DNA from: Rhizophagus sp. LPA8_4_AMF
Taxonomy: Eukaryota; Glomeromycota; Glomeromycetes; Glomerales; Glomeraceae
Assembly: GCA_021464525.1 (NCBI GenBank)
Contig: JADRCO010000665.1
Coordinates: 1 to 28,575, forward strand
DNA length: 28,575 nucleotides
Reading direction: 5' to 3'
A program made the position numbers and the translations under genes. This document shows positions 1 to 9,269 of the stretch, one piece after another. The notes beneath the pieces are model-generated. The model was not told the DNA's origin, did no database searches, and saw only the letters and a list, made by a program, of their open reading frames with translations. Positions within the stretch are counted from its first letter, which is position 1, and every line of letters starts with the position of its first letter.

Positions 1-1429
1 AAAAAAATTTTTTCCAGTGATAATCATTTGATCAAAAAGATGGCGTTCAAATTTTTAAACCCATATTTATATATTATAACTCATGTGACATATTCGAAAA
101 AAAAACCCAGGCGATGATCGCCTAGATGACAATTGCCCAGGCGACGTTTAGCAATACCCTTTCTTACATATTGTTTTATTAATATAATAATAATATGGCT
201 GAAAACATAACACAAAAATAAATGCAAATCAAGTTAAAATAAATAATGTAAATATATATAATATGTAATTTATACATCATATAGCTCCTATTCCTTTAGC
301 AAAAATTTTTCAATATTGTACTACACATTTCAGATAATTTATTTACATATACTAAGAATAAATACTATTTTTTAATTGCTAAGCCTGAACATACTGTTAT
401 AAAGGCACAGTAATAAGCAGTAAAAATTTTTGAATTTGCTTAATTTATATAGCAAAATTTTCAAATTAATAAAAATCATATTTGCAATTTTATTAGAAAA
501 TTAAAACACATAATAAGAACGGTGACATATATTACGTCATATTTAGTTTAATATAAACTTACTCCCCTTCCCCTCTTGTTAGATTTAATAGTCAATCAAA
601 TTATTATATTATAAATTATGTGATTTTATTAAATGTAATGTAAAATTTTAACTATTCTCCTCCCCCTTTTTAATAATTACGTAATAAGTATTACTTCCCT
701 AAAAGTATTTTATATAAAGTATAATAAAACTTTGTATACTAATTATTCATTGATACCAGTTTTGCTATTTTTAACTGAAAAAAAGAAATTAAGTTAATAC
801 TAGCAATTAATTCACATATTAATAAATATTTTTTTATATACATACATTGAGATTTTTTGATATATTTATATACAATTCCATTTTTTACAAACTATCCTAA
901 TCAAATTTTCCCTTTAATTGTATACTTTGATACTTTTTTAAAAGAATTTCCAAGTAGTTATAATAATAAATTTTCATCATCCCACAGGAATACACAGCCA
1001 TAATAATTTAGAAAGATTATTCTACAATTAATTTTTCTGATAATAATTATATGATTGAAGTAAAATTTAGCAATACATATTATTGTCCAGAGTAGTGAAG
1101 CGAGGGATAATATATGTTTATGCACTATAAAAAAAAAACTGTCATGTAAATTTCTTTGTCCACTTATAATGATATGATTGGTTTATCTGTACATGATTAT
1201 TTGATTAGTTTATTTTTGAAAATAATCAGATTATCATCAATTACATCCATCTTTTTTTCAATAAATGCTAATAACACCTAGTAACAATAAATGCTATAAA
1301 AAAATGCTAACAATAAATTCTAAATAAAAAAATAATACAATAAATGCTTTTTTTTTCTTTATTATTTTTTTCAATATTAAACCTCTACTCTTATAATATT
1401 AAAACTACTCTTATGATATTAAAATTAAT
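1..1429. other. AT-rich non-coding stretch
   Basis: I see no coding signal here on either strand. The sequence is dominated by A/T runs. Two small structures stand out. Around 108-122 there is an inverted repeat, AGGCGATGATCGCCT, followed at about 133 by a second GCCCAGGCGAC copy, so this may be the end of a degraded repeat element. Around 1076-1116 imperfect arms (ACATATTATTGTCC and GGGATAATATATGT) flank a short loop, which would fold as a hairpin. Nothing else is supportable. Confidence 0.6.
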
Positions 1430-1502
1430 TTTTTTTCCTCGCCCTTTCTTTCTTCCAACCTTTTACAAAATTTGATTTATTCGAGTCTTTCAAAACTGAA
1501 GG
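1430..1502 (-). pseudogene. Helicase C-terminal tail beyond the MITE
   Basis: After removal of the 1511-1723 insert and one copy of its 8-bp target duplication, the minus-strand frame continues as FNPFSFERLE, a stop, then IKFCKRLEERKGEE. This is the charged tail that usually follows the LKDLLF motif in this helicase family. It gives independent support for the insertion boundaries. Nothing further downstream resembles the family. Confidence 0.6.
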
Positions 1503-1510
1503 GATTAAAG

Positions 1511-1723
1511 CAGTGTTAGCACTTGGTCATTAGCCATTTGGCCATTTTGACTGGCCAAAATGACTAAGAAATCCTTTGGCCATGGTCAAATGCTATTCAG
1601 TTTCTAATAAGTATTACTTTAGCCAAAATTTGCCCTTAACTATTTTGGCCGTTTGGCCGTTTGGCTGTTTAGCTGTGATCAACATGGCCAAAATTTTTTG
1701 GCTGCAGCCAAATGCTAACACTG
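1511..1723. mobile_element. hAT-type MITE, 213 bp
   Basis: The ends are inverted repeats reading CAGTGTTAGCAYTTGG inward (15 of 16 matching). An identical 8-bp direct repeat, GATTAAAG, flanks the element at 1503-1510 and 1724-1731. An 8-bp target duplication with CAG-type termini is typical of the hAT superfamily. The interior is rich in GGCCAAA/TTTGGCC words that pair with each other, so most of the element can fold on itself. It carries no transposase and so is non-autonomous. It sits in the 3' end of the helicase relic, and excising it restores that reading frame. Confidence 0.88.
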
Positions 1724-1731
1724 GATTAAAG

Positions 1732-2408
1732 AGAAGATCCTTTAAAGTATACACCCGAGATACTACTATAAATGAAAAACCTGCAGCAAATTCTTTCGTT
1801 CTAAGATCTATTTTAGCTTTTGGTAAAATGAGTTCCTGACTTTTGTGCACAGTAATGGCCCAAGAAAGGCAAATTGAAAGTTGCAACTGTAAGCATACAC
1901 TTCTATTTTTACTTTTTCAAGTATGTCAGATTGGCATGATCGGGACAATTTCAGTCTCATCCAAAGCAGTAATTATTGGCCTTTCTTAGTTATTGAAGCT
2001 AATAAAAACTACTGTTAGAAAGTATGGTGGTCCTTAATCATTAAAAATGCTATTCTGAATAGTTCCCATTAAGCTATTAACTAATCCAGCTGCTATTCAC
2101 AGATTTGCCATTAATATGATACATGCCTTGCTTTCTGGCTAATAGTAGCTGAGTTTTGAGTCCTTTTGCCATATCAGAATCAGCATTTTTTGCCTCCTTG
2201 CTGTCAGGATGTATAGTGAGTATCTTAGCTACTGGGCGATTTAAGGATTTTAGCTTTTTCATATTAACTGCATCAACATCAACCCATCTTGACAGTATAA
2301 ATATAGCATCTGAAAATCAGTTATGCACTTTTCTAGACTGTTTATCTTCAATTCTCGAGGCAAGTATTTTTCAGTCTTTTATAGTAGATTCTCCATCACG
2401 CATCCTTA
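1732..2408 (-). pseudogene. PIF1-like helicase C-terminal part, broken
   Basis: This resumes directly after the insert with LLRMRDGESTIKD (about 2365-2408). It continues with FSDAIFILSRWVDVDAVNMK, LKSLNRPVAKI, ADSDMAKGLKTQLLLARK and AAGLVNSLMGTIQ. It ends with the helicase C-terminal signature LSWAITVHKSQE (1840-1886), KEFAAGFSFIVVSRV and LKDLLFN at 1732. In intact relatives the VHKSQG glycine is conserved; here it is E. Stops and frame switches occur near 2320, 2375, 2085 and 1985. The following MITE splits the last residues of the family motif. Confidence 0.75.
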
Positions 2409-2416
2409 AGAGAATT
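2409..2416. repeat. Target-site duplication, left copy (AGAGAATT)
   Basis: An 8-bp direct repeat, AGAGAATT, is identical to 3744-3751 and flanks the inverted-repeat element between them. Collapsing the two copies rejoins the helicase frame as FRGILLRMRDGE on the minus strand. The exact boundary could slide by about two bases, because the arms differ slightly next to the duplication. Confidence 0.82.
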
Positions 2417-3743
2417 AAAAATGCTGCTCGAAACTATTTTCCAGTTTCTGAAACTGAAATTAAAACTAAAACTAAACTGAAACTAGTTTGAAACTTCTGA
2501 AGCTAGTCCAAAATTTCCAAAATTAGTTTGAAACTTCTGAAACTAATACAAGAAGCCATTGTTTTAAAAAATAGTAAAGAACATTAATAAACGTTCTTAA
2601 TGAAAAAAATTAAAAAAAATTTTTTATCTCCAGCTTACCTTGTGTCTAATTTTACCTAGAGAGCCATTTTCTTAAAAAAAATAATAAAGAACGTTAGTAA
2701 ATGTTTTTAATGAAAATATTTTTAAAAATCCCATTATTTCCTTCTTTGGTATACCTTGAGGTTCATTTCATTTTGAATGGTCCAGAGAAACCATTCTTAA
2801 AAAATAAAATAAAATAAGAATATTAAAAAATATTCTTAACGAAAAAATTAGAAAAAATAAACATTTCCTTCCTCCCAGCATATCTTGAGGTCCATTTCGT
2901 CTTGAATGATCCTAAGAAGTCATTTTTATTAAAAAATAAAATAAGAAAGAACATTAGAAAATGTTTTTAATGAAAAAATAAAAAAACAAAGTTTCTCTCT
3001 TCCTGGCGTACCTTGAGGTCTATTTCGTCTTGAATGGTCCAGAAAAGCTATTTCTAAAAAATAAAACAAAATAAGAACATTAAAAACGTTCTTAACAAAA
3101 AAATTAAAAAAATAAACATTTCCTTTCCTGAGGTCCATTTTGTCTTGAATGGTCTAGGAAAGCCGTTCCTAAAAAATAAATAAAAAAGAACGTTAAAAAA
3201 TATTCTTAACAAAAAAATTAAAAAAAATAGTTTCTTTTTTCCTGGCATATTTTGAGGTCCATTTTGTCTTGAATGGTCTAGGGAAGCTGTTCCTAAAAAA
3301 TAAAACAAAATAAGAATATTAGAAAATGTTCTTAACAAAAAAATTAAAAAAAATAAAGTTTCTCCACCTGGTGTACCTTGAGGTCCATTTTATCTTGGAC
3401 AGTTCAGGAAAGCCATTTTTAAAAAATAAAACAAAATAAGAACATTAGAAAATGTTATTAACGAAAAAATTAAAAAAAACAAAGTTTCTCTCTCTTGACG
3501 TACCTTGAGGTCTATTTTGTTTTAAATGGATCCAGTAAAACTATTTCCTAAAAAAAGATATTAAGATAATTATCTGATTTGCCAATCTGACCAATCAGAT
3601 ATTTCAGATTAGTTTTGGCAGTTTCAGACAAGTTTTGACAGTTTACCAATTTCAGAAAAATGAAAATTTTCTGAAATAGTTTTATTACCAAGTTTCAGTT
3701 TCATCAGTTTCAGAAATTGCTTAGTTTCAGACAGCATCTTTAG
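2417..3743. mobile_element. 1,327-bp hAT-type non-autonomous element carrying a tandem array
   Basis: The left end reads AAAAATGCTGCTCGAAACTA. The right end, reverse-complemented, reads CTAAAGATGCTGTCTGAAAC. About 16 of 20 positions match when aligned, and an 8-bp direct repeat flanks the element. Subterminal regions (2437-2535 and 3575-3720) contain many copies of a CTGAAACT-like word in opposite orientations at the two ends. This arrangement is common for transposase-binding subterminal repeats in hAT elements. The centre (about 2535-3545) is a tandem array with no coding sequence. It is inserted in the helicase relic and is therefore younger than it. Confidence 0.8.
2535..3545. repeat. Tandem array, ~126-bp unit, about 8 copies
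   Basis: A landmark CCTTGAGGTCCATTT-like segment recurs with TGAG (or TGTG in the first copy) at 2641, 2757, 2886, 3014, 3129, 3253, 3379 and 3506. The spacing is 115-129 bp. Each unit also holds a GTCTTGAATGGTC-like word, a variable AAGCCATTT, and an inverted repeat of the form AAGAACATT-AGAA-AATGTTCTT. It ends with A-rich sequence and TTTCTCTCTTCCTGGCG. Units differ by substitutions and short indels, so the array is not recent. Minus-strand open frames here are by-products of the repeat and not genes. Confidence 0.85.
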
Positions 3744-3751
3744 AGAGAATT
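3744..3751. repeat. Target-site duplication, right copy (AGAGAATT)
   Basis: Partner of 2409-2416. It directly borders the right inverted repeat of the 1,327-bp element. Confidence 0.82.
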
Positions 3752-4205
3752 CCTCTAAATTTTTGTTGTTCTATGGAATCTCCAGATTGTTATTGAATTG
3801 TTTTGAGTTTGTATACTTTCTGAAATTAATTGTAAACTGTAAAACCATCATTGGACAATGCATCTTTTTAAATGCCAACATATATAGGAAGTTTAAGTAC
3901 AGGTAGAAGCTGACTAAAGTCCCAAACAAAATAATTGATCATCTACCAAAAGGTTCATTGTTGTGTTCTGGAAAAGTTTGACACAGTCACATATCAATCA
4001 GAGCGAGCATCCTGCATCTAATCATACTTTTTTCATTTATAATGATATATTTCATCCCTTTTAACCTTTGCTATAATCATTTTAATCATTTTCCATTTAT
4101 GTCTAGCTTATTGTTACTATTACATATTGATATAAATAGTGCAGAGTAAACTGTCCTCCCTCTGATATTGAAGGCTGCAATTCCCATTGGTGCAAGTACA
4201 AATAG
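3752..4205 (-). pseudogene. PIF1-like helicase middle part (motifs Ia and II), broken
   Basis: Minus-strand fragments continue the helicase. APMGIAAFNIRGRT (motif Ia type) lies at about 4140-4195 and SNNKLDINGK near 4085-4110. YIIINEKSM is at about 4025-4050, a motif II relic in which the usual DE is NE. RMLALIDM and QTFPEHNNEPFG lie at about 3945-4015, ALSNDGF near 3840-3860, and EQQKFRGIL ends at the junction with the 1,327-bp insert at 3752. Multiple stops and frame changes are present. The piece ends exactly at the 8-bp direct repeat that flanks the insert. Confidence 0.75.
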
Positions 4206-4221
4206 TAAAGTCTTAGTCTTG

Positions 4222-5285
4222 TTATTTACCATTTCGTAAAGTATGTTTCAGATCGCTATGATAAATGATAAGGTATGATTTTCCTGTTCCCATTATTCCC
4301 ATAATTATTATTCTTAATAGTTCAGTCTGAGGATTTGTAAGCATATTGTGATAATGCAATTTTATTTTCTTAAATATCATCTGCTGTTTTTCATTCAGAC
4401 TATCATAATTCACAATATCTACACAATAATTTTCATTTTCTTCATTATCTCGCTCATTTTCAGTTACCTGTTGCAAAAAATTATTAGCATCTGCAAGATC
4501 TGAATCATCATAATATTATTTGCCATCATTAAGCCAATCATAGTTTTGATTCATATCACAGATTTTCAGGTCAGATGAACGCTCTATAATTACATTTGAT
4601 CTTATCTCTGTGAAAATCATCCAATCGGGTCTGTATTCATCCTGATCATTTTCATTTTTTCTTCTATTTATAGTTTTTCCTTCTTAGCAATTTCTTCTTT
4701 ATTATCTACAGCTGGTCCAAACAAGTCACTTGAGTCTTTATTAATCTCTTCGATAAAACGATCATATAGTGTTGACCATCTGATATCTTTATTTTCAGTC
4801 AACTGTTCAATATTTCTGTGCTGAACATGAAGAAAAACCTTTACTTAGCAGAATTTCTCCTACTGAGGTCTTTGACGTATGCATAACAGATGTGGCCATA
4901 CTTGAACTATATTTTTTTTTGCATTTCTTCTAATAATCGTTAACAAATTTGTATGTTAGACAGTTAGACTTAATTCAATTAGTGAAAAATCTTTGAATTC
5001 TGCAGGTTTATTCCAATAATTTTTCAAAAGTGATTGTCCTGTACTTTTAACATCATCACTCAGGCTTGTTCCTTCACTTTCTTCTCTACTTTCTGTACCA
5101 TGAAATCACCGTGGTGCTCCTTTGTTAAAGTTTAATGTAATAAATGATCAATTTAAATGATATAAAAAGATGCCAAAAAGAAGATGAGCAGTCTCTTAAG
5201 CTGAAATATCATATTCAGAAACGCTGTAGAGGAAGAGCTTCTGAATTGTGGTAAGGGATGTTTCATTTTTCTGATTTGTACTAAG
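4222..5285 (-). pseudogene. PIF1-like helicase N-terminal half, broken
   Basis: Going down from 5285, minus-strand fragments read YSVSEYDISA, then (after a stop) ETAHLLFGIFLY, then a D/E-rich stretch, and WSTLYDRFIEEINKDSSDLF near 4690-4790. An open stretch with one TAA follows and leads into LNEKQQMIFKKIKLHY and the Walker A loop GIMGTGKSYLI (about 4275-4310). These are typical of the helicase half of Helitron proteins (PIF1/RecD-like superfamily 1). The frame changes several times and the uninterrupted pieces are short (84 residues at most from an ATG), so it is a relic. Confidence 0.75.
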
Positions 5286-5640
5286 TATCTGATTAAATAC
5301 TTCTTAAAATATATATATAAAATATATATAATTATAATTAAGGGAAAATGTCACTGGTGAGTGGTGACCCATATCGCCAGTGTGACCTCCTGAATTATGT
5401 GATCATCAACTAATTAAATTTAGTAAAGATCATTTTTAATATTATTGTTTACACAATTGTAATTATATTTTTTTTTTATTCTTTTTTCATTTACAAACTT
5501 GCTGAAAGCACTTTCTAAAATACTTTATAAAATAAAGGAAAAACAAGATTTGTTTCTTTAAAACTAAATACATTTAAGAAATGTTGCCAAAAAATCTTAA
5601 TATAAATAGTATAAACAAATAATTATAATTTATGTATATT
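5286..5640. other. Non-coding stretch inside the Helitron relic
   Basis: This AT-rich sequence lies between the helicase half and the ~180-bp repeats. At about 5349-5386 an imperfect inverted repeat (GTCACTGG against CCAGTGTGAC) surrounds a GC-richer core, possibly the remains of another small element. No coding signal and no clear insertion boundary were found. Confidence 0.5.
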
Positions 5641-6168
5641 TCAAAAATATATAATGAGCACTTTGTTCAAAGCAAATCACTTCTTTTATTAAATAAATAT
5701 TATTTAGCAGGTTTAAAATTTAATTTTCATAGCAGTACAATTAAAATTTATGGAGTTATTTATGTTTTTATAATAGTATTAACTCACAAATTTTCTTTTT
5801 TTCTGTTCTATAATATCAGAGCATAATTTGGGCACTTTAGTCAAAGTAAATCAACTTCTTTTATTAAGTAAAAATTGTTTAGCAGGTTCAAAACTACTAG
5901 GATATTAATTTCCATGATGGTACACTTAATACTTGTGAAGTTACATGCATTTTTGTAATAGTATTAACTCACGAATTTTCTTTTTTTTTGTTCTATAACT
6001 TTAGAGCATAATTTGAGCATTTTAGTCAAAGCAAATCAACTTTTCTTATTAAGTGATAATTGTTAGCAGATTCAAAACTACCAGTATATCAATTTTCATG
6101 ATAGTACACTTAATACTTGTAAAATTATGTGCATTTTTTGTAATAATATTAACTCACGAATATCAGTC
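5640..6168. repeat. Tandem repeat, ~180-bp unit, 3 copies
   Basis: Three successive units begin near 5656, 5830 and 6015 with a GAGCACTTTAGTCAAAGCAA-like segment. They continue through TTAGCAGGTTCAAAACTA and a GTACACTTAATACTTGT segment, and close with TAGTATTAACTCACGAAT. Copies two and three are closer to each other than to copy one. The array occupies the place where the Rep core of the Helitron protein should be. No flanking duplication was recognised, so whether it came in by insertion or by replacement is unknown. Confidence 0.85.
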
Positions 6169-6179
6169 TTATATTTATC

Positions 6180-7250
6180 ACCTGTCGTAATTCTTTTTTA
6201 AATAACATTAACAGTAAGTTCGTCATCATTTAGGTTCTGTTTAACATATATTCCCCCCTCTTGTAATGCCCGCCATCACATCTGAGAATTTAATGCAAAA
6301 TAATGCTAACAGGTATATTGTCTGAATTTTTCATCTTTGTATCTAAGTAGGTGTTTAAAGTATTCTGCTAGTTTTATATTCCTAATGCATTCTGCACAAA
6401 GATCTGCTTTTCCAGTTAGATACAACGTTAAAAATGCTATTGCGATATAACTCAGAGTTTAGAACTCATTTATATATAGGACTATTGTCAATTTGCGATC
6501 ATATTATAGGTAGATTTTTGGTTTGTATATGATTGAGCGTACTTTTAATGGCATGATCTTCACAATGAGATGAAGAAAGTATGTGTGATCATATTATTAT
6601 TCCCATTTTCATTTTTGCTTAAATTTTCGTTTAATTGATCATTTTCAATTTGTGGTAGCTGGTCAGCAATAGAGCAGTTTTTTGGCAAAAATTGAAGAAC
6701 TTCTTTATTAATAATAATATTGACATAGTACTGATTATTGGCTTTCAACCATTATAATGCATGAGTAACTTTTGCCTGATGAATAGTAAAATCTCAAAAT
6801 GCTGTTAAATTACTAGCAGAATGATATTATATGATTAGAATCTCTAATGATAATGGATTTTGTGAAAACTGTATTGCAAATTCATGTACATTTTAAGAAA
6901 AGTTTATAATGTTCCTTTATATCTGTATTGCCCATCATAGAATCTGTATACAAATATTACGGTAAAAATCCTCGCAATCAGCATCTCTTTGATATCCATG
7001 AGGTCTCAAAGTTTTTCTGAAATTTCACCCAGAACCATATTATTTTTTGCAGAAAATTTATTGGATATGATCTTTTCATCATAGCACCATCAATATTTTC
7101 TATTTACAAATACTATAGATGGCCAACTCTCCTTACATATAGGACAAAGAATATATCAAAGCTTATCCATCTTCTTACGAAATTTCTTCAAAAGCTTTTG
7201 ATCAATTCTGCTGAGTTTAGCTGTGAAAGATTGTTCAAATGTTTGCTGTA
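6180..7250 (-). pseudogene. Helitron-like N-terminal region, broken
   Basis: Translated minus-strand fragments include CPICKESWPSI around 7110-7150, a segment containing KANNQYYVNIIINKEVLQF at 6690-6748, TGKADLCAECIRN around 6375-6420, and FALNSQM followed by WRALQEGGIYVKQ around 6235-6295. These match the order and spacing of the N-terminal part of fungal Helitron helicase-like proteins, as I know that family. Several in-frame stops and at least one frame change separate them. The HUH replication-initiator core that should follow is not found; at that point the sequence changes to ~180-bp tandem repeats. No function is expected. Confidence 0.7.
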
Positions 7251-7252
7251 TA

Positions 7253-7448
7253 CAGTTGACCCCCTATATAGTCACCTTCTGTATAATCATATCATATAAA
7301 ATTTCCTTTTATAAGCACACCATATTTTAGCTTAATGTACTAATAAACATATTAGAAAAACCTCCTCTATAGTCACAACATATGACTTTTTTTATAATTA
7401 CACCCTTTTTTTGGTTCTGAGAGGTGTGATTATAAAGAAGGTTAACTG
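7253..7448. mobile_element. Tc1/mariner (pogo-like) MITE, 196 bp
   Basis: Inverted terminal repeats start CAGTTGACCCCCTATATAG on the left and, reverse-complemented, CAGTTAACCTTCTTTATAA on the right. About 18 of the first 23 positions match. TA dinucleotides flank both ends (7251-7252 and 7449-7450), as expected for Tc1/mariner target duplication. CAGT-type ends with CTATATAGTCAC-like words are typical of pogo/Fot-type elements. The element has no coding capacity. It lies at the N-terminal edge of the Helitron-like relic. Confidence 0.8.
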
Positions 7449-7450
7449 TA

Positions 7451-7860
7451 TTTTCATTTAGATCCTGCGAAGTTTCTCTGCTTATGTTTAACTAATACTG
7501 GGGCTCTTCACTTCTGTTTGAATGCTCATCATTTCTGTTTAACCAATACCTACTTCTATTTGAACGTTATTGCAGCTCTTTACTTCTGTTGCTTGAATCT
7601 TGCTGCGGCTCTCGATTCTTTTACTGCAGATTAATAACTTTTGGTTTCAAGTGCATCCTATTTTATTATAATTATCCTTTATCATTATTCTTTGTTACAT
7701 ACTTTTCTTATGTTGATATTCCAGCTATTTCATACATTGTTCTTTGGTTTCTTCTTCAACTTTTTTTCTCTTCCTTTCTTGGTCCTTGCTAAGCCGAAAT
7801 TCTTATTCATTAGCTGTTTCCATTGCTCTTCTTTTGCATTTTTGTAGTGCTTGATCACTA
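7451..7860 (-). other. Possible further N-terminal low-complexity part of the Helitron relic
   Basis: On the minus strand this stretch gives S/R/N/E-rich fragments such as SNRSKELQ and RNDEHSNRSEEPQY, separated by stops. Helicases of this kind often begin with charged low-complexity repeats, so the stretch may be the eroded start of the same gene. The evidence is compositional only. Plus-strand open frames here look like hydrophobic translations of T-rich DNA and are not credible genes. Confidence 0.35.
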
Positions 7861-8464
7861 ACAGATTGACTATTCATCTTTAGTTTTATTTTATTTTTTC
7901 GCATCTTTTAAATCATGTTGCAAAACCTGATCGTTTCGTCTTATCACATTTTTACTCTATACAATATATGCGATTTTGAATTACTTTAATTGCTATTACT
8001 TTATCCTTTTACAGCCCACACACATGATCAATTATTATCTTAACAAAGATGCACATTTTAGAAAAAATTTTATTCTTTTACAGTTTACCTGCATTTTCAA
8101 TCATTATACAAATAGCAAAAGAATTTACACAATTTGCATGTAAAGGTGTAATAAAATAACTTCATTTATTTAATTTTCATAATTAATGATAAAAACACAA
8201 CGATTTGAATATTTAGTAAAATACTATCCTATAAACAACCAAAATCCCATAAAATTTTCAATTTAAACGTTAATATAAATTTTCACTACTTAAAAACAAT
8301 TAAAATCTTTTCTTATAAATTGTACTTTATTAGCAAATATTAATATTCTTTTATATATAATTTATCTCATGTAATATTATTACTATAAAATTTACAAGTT
8401 CCTGATTAGTCATTTGCAGATCATGTGAATTTTCGCTCTGAACTCACAATGGTTCCCATTTCCT
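7861..8464. other. AT-rich non-coding stretch
   Basis: I see no gene, inverted repeat or array here; the sequence is AT-rich throughout. It separates the Helitron relic from the 50-bp array. Confidence 0.6.
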
Positions 8465-8785
8465 AGTATTATGCAGATTTACAGTCTTGTAAATTTTAAA
8501 ATATTTTAACTGTAATATTACGTAAATTCATGAGACCTTAAATTTTCAAAATATTTTAACTGTAATATTATGCAAGTTTACAAAACTGTAAATTTGCAGA
8601 ACATTTAAACTGTAATATTGTGTGAATCTTACGATATTGAAAACTTATGTAATATTTTGACCATAATATTGCATAAATTTTATGAAATTGTAAACTTAGG
8701 TAATATTTCAAAATTTTTCAAATATTATGCCATAAACTTTTGTAAACTTACAAAATCGTAAACTTATGCAATTTTTTGCACTATA
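8465..8785. repeat. Tandem array, 50-bp unit, about 6 copies
   Basis: The word TGTAATATT starts at 8511, 8561 and 8611, and related forms follow at about 8661 and 8715, giving an exact 50-bp period over most of the array. Units contain a short palindrome of the form TTTACA-nnnn-TGTAAA (clearest at about 8478-8494 and 8577-8593). The right half is more diverged and ends against the hAT transposase fragment. No coding potential. Confidence 0.8.
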
Positions 8786-8799
8786 AAATTTTCTGATGT

Positions 8800-9250
8800 A
8801 AGTGATGCAAAGTATTGTACAATTTCATTAATGTATTCAGCAATCACAGCTTTAATTTTGTCAATAAAACCTGGAATTCAACCATTATCACTGGATTTTC
8901 AAGATGATTTAACAGAAAATTTATCTGATCACTCTGATGAAGAAATTACTATTTTAGATAATGCAGAAATTACTATTGCTGATGATGAAAATGAAGTAAA
9001 AATAGAAGTTGTTGATTTAACTTTAGGAACAGGTTATGATAGAAAAAAAATTAATATTTCTGAACCTATGTAAACAAAAGACATATTGTTAAATATTCAA
9101 AAGATTCTTTAGTTATAGCTCAATATTTAATTAGTAGAAGGACATTCATCAAGTTGGAATGTTGGCATGTCTTCTTGATCCGCATTTTAAAAAACTTCAA
9201 TTTGTGAAGCAAAGGGCAAGGTATAAAGTAATTGAGATTTGTATGAAAAT
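8800..9250 (+). pseudogene. hAT transposase fragment
   Basis: Around 8805-9073 the frame reads TISLMYSAITALILSIKPG, an acidic segment DLTENLSDHSDEEITILDN, and EIVxDLTLG-like residues ending in ISEPM. After frame changes and stops, MLACLLDPHFKKLQFV appears at 9159-9206. The LLDPxFKK motif is a hallmark of hAT-superfamily transposases just before their C-terminal dimerisation region. That region itself is absent: coding similarity stops where the inverted-repeat element at 9270 begins. There is no DDE-type catalytic domain or BED finger in the window, so this is a truncated, inactive copy. Confidence 0.72.
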
Positions 9251-9269
9251 GAACAACCCGATTAATTTT

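Larger units (their letters stand above)
1430..7260 (-). mobile_element. Degraded Helitron-like element (Rep/PIF1-type helicase)
   Basis: This is the overall footprint of a minus-strand transposon gene. Reading from 7260 down to 1430, fragments appear in the order expected for Helitron-type Rep/helicase proteins: a cysteine-pair segment, a Helitron_like_N-type region, then a PIF1-like helicase with Walker A, motif Ia, motif II and C-terminal motifs. The fragments lie in shifting frames with many stops, so the element is dead. Younger inserts break it at 1511-1723 and 2417-3743, and a tandem-repeat block breaks it at about 5300-6170. Helitron termini (5' TC, 3' CTRR with hairpin) were not identified. 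The family is recognised from motif resemblance; the element boundaries are approximate. Confidence 0.75.

Noticed and set aside
2929..3338. Two overlapping minus-strand open frames with hydrophobic repeats (FLLRTF, FYFLG)
   Set aside because: They are translations of the 126-bp tandem units, are periodic with them and have no independent coding signal.
5632..5826. 64-codon plus-strand open frame
   Set aside because: It lies in the ~180-bp tandem array; the equivalent frame is not kept in the other two copies.
7589..7847. Overlapping plus-strand open frames rich in F, L, S, Y
   Set aside because: T-rich sequence read forward; the opposite strand gives fragments consistent with the Helitron relic.
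8465..8785. Regularly spaced 50-bp repeats resembling a CRISPR array
   Set aside because: The units are contiguous, with no unique spacers and a eukaryotic context; it is an ordinary tandem array.
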